A program made the position numbers and the translations under genes. The notes beneath the pieces were generated by a model. It did not search any database. It was given only the letters and a program-made list of their open reading frames with translations, and was not told where the DNA came from. This document shows positions 1-7,176 of a DNA stretch of 64,000 nucleotides, piece after piece. Within the stretch, counting starts at the first letter, position 1. Each line of letters begins with the position of its first letter. This DNA comes from Bacteroidota bacterium (GTDB taxonomy: Bacteria; Bacteroidota; Bacteroidia; Chitinophagales; Chitinophagaceae): contig JAEWJK010000005.1 of assembly GCA_023386555.1 (NCBI GenBank), positions 186,001-250,000 on the forward strand, read 5' to 3'.

Positions 1-2
1 TG

Positions 3-2087
3 TCTATCGGTTATACTAAGGAAGTTGGTACAATGAAGTTTACTGATTATGAAAGATTTACTTTCAGAGCTAACATCAATTCACAAGCTACAACATGGAT
101 GAAAGCAGGATTGAACTTAGACGGTTCTTATGCTGAAAGAAATGATGTTATCAACGGTGGTACTGCAACTTCTAATCCTTTCTATTACACAAGATATATG
201 GGTCCAATTTACCCTGTATGGCAGCGTAATACAACTACCGGTGAATTTATCTTAGATGCACAAGGTGGTAGAGTATTAGACTGGGGTGTTCCAACTCAAA
301 TGGGAGCAAGACCTTATGCAGCTAACTCAAACCTGTTAGGTACATTAGAACTTGATGATCGTTCTACTAAAAGGTATAATGCAAACGTTAACCCTTATAT
401 TGAGTTAGCACTGCATAAAACTTTAACCTTCAGAACCAATCTTGGTTTAAATATCTGGGAAGATAATGGTACAACATACCAAAATAACCAGTTTGGGGAT
501 GCTCAGAATGTAATGGGTAGATCCACTAAACAGTTTGACCGTCAATTATCATTAACAGCTAACCAGATATTAACATGGAATAAAGATTTTGGCAATCATA
601 ATGTAAGAGCATTGGTAGGTCATGAAAACTACATGTATAGATACAGTGTTCTTTCTGGTACAAGAATAGGATTTGCTTATCCTGGTCAAACAGAATTAAC
701 AAATGCCGGAGCAACTGAAGGATTCCCTAGTTCAAGAGAAGATAATCACAGAATTGAAAGTTATTTTACAAATGTGAATTATGACTACCAGGGTAAATAC
801 CTTCTTTCTGCAAGTGTAAGAACTGATGGTTCTTCTAGATTTTCTAATAACGTACGTTGGGGTACTTTCTATTCTGCCGGTATCGGTTGGAATATTGCCC
901 GTGAAGATTTCATGAAGAATGTTAACTGGTTAAATGAATTAAAGCTTAGAGCTAGCTACGGTGAGGTAGGACAGGAGAATATTGGTTTGTTCTATCAATA
1001 TGGTAACTATTACTATTCTGGTGGACAAGCTCCAACTGGAGGACAAACTCCAACTTACGATCCACCAAACAGACCAGCTAACGTGGATCTTCAGTGGGAA
1101 AAGAACGTGAAGTTTAACGTTGGTGTTGACTTTGCTATCCTTAAGAATCGTGTTCAGGGTACAATCGAGTACTTCAGAAACACTTCTCAGGATCTTTTGT
1201 TTGATGTTGAATTACCGCCATCAACTGGTTTCTTATCTGCTTACCAAAATGTGGGAGCTAATCAGAACCGTGGTATTGAGTTGTTTGTTGGTTATAATGC
1301 TATTCGCAGACGTAATTTTGACTGGAGAATAGATCTTAACCTTACACATATTACCAATGAGGTTACCAGACTTGCTCCAATTCATGAAGCAAAAGGTGGA
1401 TTTAACTCAGGCAACAAGCGTTTCGCTGCTGGTCGTTCACAGTTTGATTTCTGGTTAAGAGATTTCGCAGGTGTTGATGCTGCTACCGGTGAAGCTTTAT
1501 ATTATAGAGATGTTGTGCCAAGAGGTGCAGATAATAAGCCAACAGGTGCAAGAACTGTAACTAACAATATTAACCTTGCCGATTTCTATTTTGTTGGTTC
1601 TGCAATACCAGATTTCAATGGTGGTATCACTAATGCTTTCCGTTATAAGAACTTCGAATTATCACTTTTGGTAACTTTTGCTTACGGTGGTAAGTTCTAT
1701 GATGGTAACTATGCAGGTTTAATGCATTCTGGAAGCTATGGAACTGCATGGCATACAGACATCTTGAAAAGATGGCAAAAACCAGGTGATGTTACTAACA
1801 TTCCGAAACTACATAACAACGTGGCAAACCAGGATGGTGCATCTTCAAGATTCTTGTTTGACGCATCTTACCTGAACTTCAAAAACATCAATCTGAGTTA
1901 TTCTTTGCCAGTAAAAACTGCTAATCGTTTACATTTAGCTAGTTTGCAAATGTTTGGTTCAGTTGATAACGCATATTTGTTCACAGCTAAGAAAGGAATG
2001 GATCCACAGCGTGATTTTGGTGGAAACTCCAACGCAACTTTCCCTCCTTTCAGAACAATCTCGTTTGGTTTAAATGCTAGTTTCTAA
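3..2087 (+). CDS. SusC/RagA-family TonB-dependent outer membrane transporter, 3' part
   Basis: This is the C-terminal ~695 residues of a SusC-type outer membrane beta-barrel; the frame is open to the window edge, so the signal peptide, plug and first strands lie outside. The visible part is rich in alternating aromatic/polar strands typical of the barrel (for example YEYFRNTSQDLLFDVELPP-like and LRASYGEVGQENIG segments) and ends in Phe, as expected for a BAM-recognised last strand. SusC proteins import oligosaccharides or peptides using TonB energy together with a SusD lid. The next two genes are a SusD and a further lipoprotein, spaced 18 and 21 bp apart, so this is one operon. The substrate cannot be told, because no hydrolase is visible on this side. 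Family assignment is very secure. Confidence 0.95.
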   Translation, partial: SIGYTKEVGTMKFTDYERFTFRANINSQATTWMKAGLNLDGSYAERNDVINGGTATSNPFYYTRYMGPIYPVWQRNTTTGEFILDAQGGRVLDWGVPTQMGARPYAANSNLLGTLELDDRSTKRYNANVNPYIELALHKTLTFRTNLGLNIWEDNGTTYQNNQFGDAQNVMGRSTKQFDRQLSLTANQILTWNKDFGNHNVRALVGHENYMYRYSVLSGTRIGFAYPGQTELTNAGATEGFPSSREDNHRIESYFTNVNYDYQGKYLLSASVRTDGSSRFSNNVRWGTFYSAGIGWNIAREDFMKNVNWLNELKLRASYGEVGQENIGLFYQYGNYYYSGGQAPTGGQTPTYDPPNRPANVDLQWEKNVKFNVGVDFAILKNRVQGTIEYFRNTSQDLLFDVELPPSTGFLSAYQNVGANQNRGIELFVGYNAIRRRNFDWRIDLNLTHITNEVTRLAPIHEAKGGFNSGNKRFAAGRSQFDFWLRDFAGVDAATGEALYYRDVVPRGADNKPTGARTVTNNINLADFYFVGSAIPDFNGGITNAFRYKNFELSLLVTFAYGGKFYDGNYAGLMHSGSYGTAWHTDILKRWQKPGDVTNIPKLHNNVANQDGASSRFLFDASYLNFKNINLSYSLPVKTANRLHLASLQMFGSVDNAYLFTAKKGMDPQRDFGGNSNATFPPFRTISFGLNASF

Positions 2088-2105
2088 AAGTTATAAACAT
2101 AAATT

Positions 2106-3587
2106 ATGAAAAAAGTAAAATTATTATCGATACCACTCTTTCTTATCGTCCTGGCAACAGGTTGTAAGAAAGAATACCTGGAAACTCGTCCAAGCACGGG
2201 AGTTCTGGAACAAGACATATTCTCATCTACAGCTAAAATATCTTCAGCTCTGGAAGGAATATACAAACACTTGTTTGCTTTCGCTCCAAATGGTAGCACA
2301 AGGCATGATAATTTCGGGCAAAAAGGCTGGGACCTTTCCAGTGATCTAATGGGTAATGATATGGTTGTTCATACCCAGGGTTATGGTTGGTTTAATGCTT
2401 CTTACCAGTACACTGAATGGTTATCACCTTTGAATGGAAGACATTCAGCGAATGCATGGTTCTTCTACAACAGCATCGTTAAGCAATCAAATATGATCCT
2501 TGCTAATATCGATGGTGCTCAGGGAACAGCTGCTGAAAAAGAGTTGATTAAAGGTGAGGCTCTTGGTTTAAGAGCTTATGCTTACTTCTATCTGGCTAAT
2601 TACTGGCAGCATACTTATAAGGGTAACGAGAATGCTCCAGGTGTTCCTGTTTATACTACTTCATCTGTACAAGGTAAAGGCAGAGGTAAATTAAGTGATG
2701 TTTACGCTCAAATAGAAGCTGATTTGGCTGCTGCTGCTCCTTTATTAACAGGTAAACCAAGAGCTAATAAAAACCGTGTAGACATTAGTGTGGTTCGTGG
2801 TTTCCAGGCAAGAGTTGCTTTACTAAAAGAAGAATGGGCTGCTGCTGCTACTGCTGCAAATCAGGCTCGTACAGGATATACATTAATGACTCCTTCACAA
2901 TACCAGGAAGGGTTCTCTAAAATGTCTAACCCAGAGTTTATGTGGGGTTCTACTATCCCTGCAGCTGAAGCTACCATTTACGCTTCTTTCTATTCTCATA
3001 TTGATATCACTAATAATGGTTACGCAGGCTTAGGTGGTCAGAAGAAGATCACAAAAGATCTGTATGATCAAATTCCTACTGGTGATGTTAGAAAAACTGT
3101 TTTCAGAGCACCAGGTACAGGTACCAGTGCAAACCCTGATTACAATCAGCTTAAGTTCAGAGTGCCTATTGCAGGTAGCTGGGAGGCAGATTATCTTTAT
3201 ATGAGAGCTGCTGAAATGTACCTTATCGAAGCTGAAGCTTTAGCTCGTGCAGGTAACGATGCCACTGCTCGTACAGTTCTACAGACATTAGTTCAATCAA
3301 GATACCCAGCTTATTCAGCTGCAGGTTTAAGTGGTACCGCTTTACTTAATGAAATAATGTTGCAGCGTAGAATTGAACTTTGGGGTGAAGGACATTCTTT
3401 AATTGATATTAAGCGTTGGAAAACCGGATTAAACAGACCAACAGGTGCTGGTAACCATGGTGCTCCAAACTTCAACCCTGCTATCTACACAACTGCTCCG
3501 GCAGATGGTAGAATGCTGATGAGAATACCTCAATCAGAGTTAGATAGTAATTCAGAAATGACGCCTGCTGATCAAAACCCATTCTAA
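2106..3587 (+). CDS. SusD/RagB-family nutrient-binding outer membrane lipoprotein
   Basis: This 493-residue lipoprotein has a signal peptide ending in the lipobox LATGC (Cys20) followed by KKEYLETRPS, the usual SusD N-terminus. The helical TPR-like body includes the LRAYAYFYLANYWQ segment typical of the N-terminal SusD domain. The C-terminal RagB/SusD domain carries EIMLQRRIELWGEGHSLIDI. It should sit on the cell surface as a lid on the SusC barrel encoded 18 bp upstream. The start is an ATG with an A/T-rich leader and no Shine-Dalgarno sequence, normal for this phylum. The ligand is unknown. Confidence 0.96.
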   Translation: MKKVKLLSIPLFLIVLATGCKKEYLETRPSTGVLEQDIFSSTAKISSALEGIYKHLFAFAPNGSTRHDNFGQKGWDLSSDLMGNDMVVHTQGYGWFNASYQYTEWLSPLNGRHSANAWFFYNSIVKQSNMILANIDGAQGTAAEKELIKGEALGLRAYAYFYLANYWQHTYKGNENAPGVPVYTTSSVQGKGRGKLSDVYAQIEADLAAAAPLLTGKPRANKNRVDISVVRGFQARVALLKEEWAAAATAANQARTGYTLMTPSQYQEGFSKMSNPEFMWGSTIPAAEATIYASFYSHIDITNNGYAGLGGQKKITKDLYDQIPTGDVRKTVFRAPGTGTSANPDYNQLKFRVPIAGSWEADYLYMRAAEMYLIEAEALARAGNDATARTVLQTLVQSRYPAYSAAGLSGTALLNEIMLQRRIELWGEGHSLIDIKRWKTGLNRPTGAGNHGAPNFNPAIYTTAPADGRMLMRIPQSELDSNSEMTPADQNPF

Positions 3588-3608
3588 AAAATTCGATAAC
3601 TATAAATT

Positions 3609-4487
3609 ATGAAGTATAATTTTCTAATGGCATTACTTGCAGGAGCTGTATTTTTCAGCTCTTGCAAGAAAAATAATGTTTCCGTGGATGTGGATCCAAT
3701 GGATGTTCCTTTAAAATCGCAAATAGCATACTACGGACCTTTAGGTGGTAGTGCTGATGCGAAGAATTTCTACGTTGGTAATACTCCTGCAGAAGCAGTA
3801 TTTAAAATACCGGTTGGCTTAACGAAACCTTCGTCTACTCCAACAACTTTGCAGATCAGTTTTCCTACAATTACCGGAGTTGATGCTGTACAGGGTACAC
3901 ATTTTACTGCTCCTACCAGCATTACTATTCCTGCAGGCCAGGTTGTTGATTCTTTAACCATCACCGGTATTGCCTCAGCATTACCTACAGGTACTAGTAG
4001 ACTTATGTTAGTTAAGATCACAGGTGGAGACGTTGGAACAGTATATCAGAAAGATTCTGTGTTTGTAAAATTGCAGCAATATTGCACACCGTCAGTAGCG
4101 GCTATTCAGGGTAACTATACCAATACAATTGAGTATACTTCTACTGGTGCAGTAAGTTGGGGTCCTTATACTGCAGCGCTTACTAATGTGGTAGCTACGA
4201 GTGCAACAACAGCAACAGCTAAACTTGTAAATATTTATGATGATGGCTGGGTAGATCTTGATGTAACATTAGACTGGACAGGTCGTGCAAATAAGATCAC
4301 CATTCCTTTGCAAACAACAGGTAAAAGCTATGCAGGTGGTGTTCCTACTCACGTAAGAACTTCAACTGCAGCCGGTGCTGTGCACAGCTTTAATTCTTGC
4401 GATAGATCAGTTTCTTTTTCTATTGACTTAGTTAACAGTGCAACAGGTGCAGTATTAGCTTCAAACTATAAAGTGGTAATGAAATAG
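3609..4487 (+). CDS. SusCD-associated lipoprotein with a Calx-beta-like domain (DUF1735/DUF4843-like)
   Basis: A 292-residue lipoprotein with signal peptide and lipobox FFSSC (Cys19), then KKN. Residues ~60-150 are beta-rich, with GTHFTAPTSITIPAGQVVDS, a pattern seen in the Bacteroidota surface lipoproteins that follow susD genes (DUF1735/DUF4843 or Calx-beta-like folds). The C-terminal half, ~155-290, looks like a second beta domain containing NIYDDGWVDLDV. It is the last gene of the susC-susD operon, 21 bp after susD and followed by a strong terminator. It probably helps surface ligand capture; this is inferred from position. The exact family is not certain. Confidence 0.75.
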   Translation: MKYNFLMALLAGAVFFSSCKKNNVSVDVDPMDVPLKSQIAYYGPLGGSADAKNFYVGNTPAEAVFKIPVGLTKPSSTPTTLQISFPTITGVDAVQGTHFTAPTSITIPAGQVVDSLTITGIASALPTGTSRLMLVKITGGDVGTVYQKDSVFVKLQQYCTPSVAAIQGNYTNTIEYTSTGAVSWGPYTAALTNVVATSATTATAKLVNIYDDGWVDLDVTLDWTGRANKITIPLQTTGKSYAGGVPTHVRTSTAAGAVHSFNSCDRSVSFSIDLVNSATGAVLASNYKVVMK

Positions 4488-4510
4488 TTTCTAACTGCTT
4501 TTAATTAATA

Positions 4511-4539
4511 AAATAGCCGTCTTAATAGGACGGCTATTT
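4511..4539 (+). terminator. Rho-independent terminator of the susCD operon
   Basis: A perfect 11-bp inverted repeat, AAATAGCCGTC / GACGGCTATTT, with a 7-base loop, followed by TTATTT. It begins 24 bp after the stop of the third operon gene. Confidence 0.88.
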
Positions 4540-4612
4540 TTATTTGCGGTTAATCTTAGAATGTTTTTCTTAAGTTAATGGTAGGACGATGACTAGTTTG
4601 TCAAGTCAAGTT

Positions 4613-5737
4613 CTACTTAAGTAGTTTATCTAAATTCTGTTCCAGGGCTTGCCCACGTAAATCCGATGCAATTATCTTACCATTTGGATCTACCAGTACA
4701 TTAAATGGAATACCATCGAACTTATACAAATCAACAGCAATACTGTTCCAATATTTTAAATCACTGATATGGTTCCACGTTAATTTATCCTGGCTGATAG
4801 CTTCTACCCAGCTCTCTTTATCCTTGTCTAATGACACACCTAGAATAGTGAAGTTTCTGTTTTTAAATTTATTATAAGCTGCAACTATATTTGGATTCTC
4901 TCTTCTGCAGGGTCCACACCAGCTTGCCCAAAAATCTATTAATACATATTTGCCTTTTAAACTGCTGATAGAAAGTAAGTCTCCAGACGGTGTGGGTAAA
5001 TTCAAATCTGGTGCTGACTGATTTAATAATGGATATTGCAGCTTTTCTGGCTGTGTTTGTACTGTCACCATACTTTTAAATCTCATAACACCGCTATGCT
5101 CAGGAAACCTGTTTCCAGCTTCATCTAATAACTGTTTGAGATGGGTTGCAGGAGTTAACTGATCATATTGGCCTATAGCATAACAAATTCCAGCCGGACT
5201 ATTTGTTTTTTTTATGTATGTATCTAATAGCTTTCTTCTTTTCTCAACCAATTGTTGTGATCGGCCATTTAAAACAGTCACTATACTATCAGATTGAACA
5301 GACAATAGAAGTGAATCTTTTTGCTTTTGTACAGAAAAAAAAGCGGAATCTGTAGTGTACAATTTTTCCAGCAAATCATGTAATTGAGAAGATGCAGTGG
5401 ATCCTTCTATTGTATATTTTCTATAGTTATTCGCATCAAGCCTTAATCTCAGGTTATTACCATCATTAATGAATAATACAGCATTTCCTTTCTCCATTAC
5501 TATCCTATATAGCCCTTCTTCCCTTGCCATTGCTCTCAATTCAAATTTGCCGCTTTTTTTTAGTGTTGTAGAATCAAGTACGATAGGCTGTTCACCATTA
5601 AAGGGTATTTCTTCCAGGAAAATCTTTTGTTCCGGGGCATTAGCAATGATACCGGCTACTACAAATGCACCAAATTTTTTTTGTTCGCAAGAGAGCAATG
5701 CAAATACACAAAAAAGAAAAAGGAAATTTTTTATCAT
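4613..5737 (-). CDS. TlpA-like thioredoxin-fold lipoprotein with N-terminal DUF4369-type domain
   Basis: This 374-residue protein has a lipoprotein signal (FALLSC, Cys17), an N-terminal beta-rich region (~25-115) like DUF4369, a charged helical linker, and a C-terminal thioredoxin/AhpC-TSA domain. The redox motif is WASWCGPCRRE with Cys274 and Cys277, and the cis-proline loop is GIP near residue 344. It is probably a periplasm-facing thiol-disulfide oxidoreductase or reductant of the ResA/TlpA type. It stands alone on the minus strand, with a -7 promoter motif upstream at 5762-5769. The substrate is unknown; a link to cytochrome c maturation is possible but nothing local shows it. Confidence 0.88.
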   Translation of the reverse strand: MIKNFLFLFCVFALLSCEQKKFGAFVVAGIIANAPEQKIFLEEIPFNGEQPIVLDSTTLKKSGKFELRAMAREEGLYRIVMEKGNAVLFINDGNNLRLRLDANNYRKYTIEGSTASSQLHDLLEKLYTTDSAFFSVQKQKDSLLLSVQSDSIVTVLNGRSQQLVEKRRKLLDTYIKKTNSPAGICYAIGQYDQLTPATHLKQLLDEAGNRFPEHSGVMRFKSMVTVQTQPEKLQYPLLNQSAPDLNLPTPSGDLLSISSLKGKYVLIDFWASWCGPCRRENPNIVAAYNKFKNRNFTILGVSLDKDKESWVEAISQDKLTWNHISDLKYWNSIAVDLYKFDGIPFNVLVDPNGKIIASDLRGQALEQNLDKLLK

Positions 5738-5761
5738 CGAGGTTTTTTTAAAATGACATCA

Positions 5762-5769
5762 CAAAAGTA
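5762..5769 (-). promoter_or_regulatory. -7 promoter motif for the TlpA-like gene
   Basis: The minus strand reads TACTTTTG, an exact match to the Bacteroidota -7 consensus TAnnTTTG, 24 bases before the start codon. No clean -33 TTG box was seen at the right distance. Confidence 0.45.
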
Positions 5770-5815
5770 ATTGTTTGAAAAATGATATGTAGTAGGTCGA
5801 TGATGGGAATAAGAA

Positions 5816-5839
5816 AACCGCTGCTAGACAACAGCGGTT
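5816..5839 (-). terminator. Terminator of the twin-PDZ gene
   Basis: An 8-bp perfect stem, AACCGCTG / CAGCGGTT, with an 8-base loop lies 30 bp after the PDZ gene stop. In the minus direction it is followed by TTTTCTTATT, a fair U-tract. Confidence 0.7.
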
Positions 5840-5869
5840 AAATGCTACATGAGAGACTAATCAGAGCGT

Positions 5870-6844
5870 TTATAAATTAGCTTTCTTAACGGCTTTTGGA
5901 AATTTGATCTCGGTATTTTGAATGGCAGTCCCTCTTTTGTACGAGACTTTTACTGTTTCACCTTCTTTCACATCTTTCATCGCACCACGAATATCATCTA
6001 CACCTTTAATTTCTTTTCCATTGAAAGAGGTGATTACATCATCTTTTTGCAAGCCAGCTTTGCCTGCAGGTGTTTCAGCGTTTACATCCAATACTTTCAC
6101 ACCATTACCATCTTCCAGGTCTTCTATCTGCACACCCAATCTTGGTTTACGAGAGTAAAAGGATTTTGTTCCATTTCTAAAATCAAAATTGAAATCATGA
6201 TCACCCATTGCATAGGTGGTAGCAAAGCTGCCCTTATTTTTTTCCAGCGTTGCAGTGGTGGTTGATTCAACACCATCTCTTTTATACGCAATGGTTACTT
6301 TATCTTCCGGTTTAAATTTGTTGATGGCCATGGGCAGATCATCTGCATCAGCTACATTAAACTCGTTCACCTTTGTAATAATATCGCCGACCTTCAATCC
6401 TGCTTTTTCTGCAGCGCTTTCTTTACTCACTTCTGTGATCTTTGCTCCACCTTCTCCATCTTCCATACCCACTCCAAGTCTTGCTTTGTTTTCTCCCCAC
6501 GACATAAAACGATCACCATCTATATCAGCGATAGCCATTGGTGTCCTCATTCCTTTTAACGGAGCCAAAGCTCTTCCTGGGGCTACTCGATAAATATCTG
6601 TTTCACCAGTCACCACTTTAATATCTTCTCCTTTGTAATCTTCCAGTGGTTTGCCATTCACCGTTACTTTATCGCCACTCACTTCAACCGTGATCTTCTC
6701 ATCATTATCACCAGTGCGAACAATCGTTATACGCTGGCTTTTCTTCTTGTCTTTTTCTTTTTTATCAGTGTTTTGTGCAGACATTGATGTTACTGCTAAC
6801 ACTGCAGCCAATGTTAATGCAGGAATTTTCCAGTTAGTATTCAT
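5870..6844 (-). CDS. Secreted protein with two PDZ domains
   Basis: A 324-residue protein with a signal peptide (cleavage likely after SMSAQ, ~residue 24), a Lys/Asp-rich stretch, and two PDZ domains: ~118-205 (KARLGVGMEDGEGGAKITEV, then AAEKAGLKVGDIITKVN) and ~233-318 (KPRLGVQIEDLEDGNGVKVL, then AGKAGLQKDDVITSFNG). The paired carboxylate-binding-loop/GLxxGD pattern is that of DegP/HtrA PDZ modules, but there is no trypsin-like protease domain. It is therefore probably a periplasmic adaptor or scaffold, not a protease. It has its own promoter motif (6882-6889), an upstream palindrome (6907-6918) and a terminator (5816-5839), so it is monocistronic. Confidence 0.85.
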   Translation of the reverse strand: MNTNWKIPALTLAAVLAVTSMSAQNTDKKEKDKKKSQRITIVRTGDNDEKITVEVSGDKVTVNGKPLEDYKGEDIKVVTGETDIYRVAPGRALAPLKGMRTPMAIADIDGDRFMSWGENKARLGVGMEDGEGGAKITEVSKESAAEKAGLKVGDIITKVNEFNVADADDLPMAINKFKPEDKVTIAYKRDGVESTTTATLEKNKGSFATTYAMGDHDFNFDFRNGTKSFYSRKPRLGVQIEDLEDGNGVKVLDVNAETPAGKAGLQKDDVITSFNGKEIKGVDDIRGAMKDVKEGETVKVSYKRGTAIQNTEIKFPKAVKKANL

Positions 6845-6881
6845 AATTCAATTTTTAAGTTCTACGAAATCATTAGTAGAT

Positions 6882-6889
6882 CAAATGTA
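6882..6889 (-). promoter_or_regulatory. -7 promoter motif of the twin-PDZ gene
   Basis: The minus strand reads TACATTTG, an exact TAnnTTTG, 37 bases before the ATG. The region where a -33 box would lie is occupied by the palindrome at 6907-6918. Confidence 0.55.
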
Positions 6890-6906
6890 GGGAGATTTTA
6901 CAAATA

Positions 6907-6918
6907 CGAAACGTTTCG
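6907..6918. promoter_or_regulatory. Perfect 12-bp palindrome, possible operator
   Basis: CGAAACGTTTCG is a perfect palindrome with a central CG, resembling operators of LacI/GalR-family regulators (inference by resemblance). Its centre is about 34 bases upstream of the start site predicted from the -7 motif at 6882-6889, overlapping the -33 position, which suits a repressor site. Confidence 0.4.
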
Positions 6919-7135
6919 GAAGTGTTAATACTTTGAGCTGACCTGGGTAAAACATCGATATGACTTCGGCCCGACTTCGATACAACGCCGATGGCATGCA
7001 AATTTGCCTCTGAAATGAGGCCATTGATATCTAAAATTTCCAATATGTAAGTTCTGCTATTTGCTTACAGTCATAAAGAAAATTATAAGTATAAGAAGGT
7101 CAATCCTTTATAACTTAAGGTTTAGCATTTCAAAG

Positions 7136-7172
7136 ATATTTTGGAAACTTTTTTGGAAACTTTCCAAAATAT
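7136..7172. repeat. Nested inverted repeat immediately 3' of alaS
   Basis: Arms ATATTTTGGAAA (7136-7147) and TTTCCAAAATAT (7161-7172) are perfectly complementary, 12 bp, around a 13-base loop. The loop carries a second TTTTGGAAA, so a competing 9-bp hairpin (7151-7169) can form instead. It starts 4 bp after the alaS stop. There is no U-tract, so a terminator role is uncertain. Confidence 0.55.
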
Positions 7173-7176
7173 TACT

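Larger units (their letters stand above)
6845..7176. other. 332-bp intergenic region between alaS and the twin-PDZ gene
   Basis: It contains the PDZ promoter motif and palindrome at its left end and the nested palindrome after alaS at its right end. A 10-bp palindrome GCAAATTTGC lies at 6998-7007 and a short GCCTC/GAGGC hairpin at 7006-7021. No convincing gene or RNA was seen in the middle. Confidence 0.5.
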
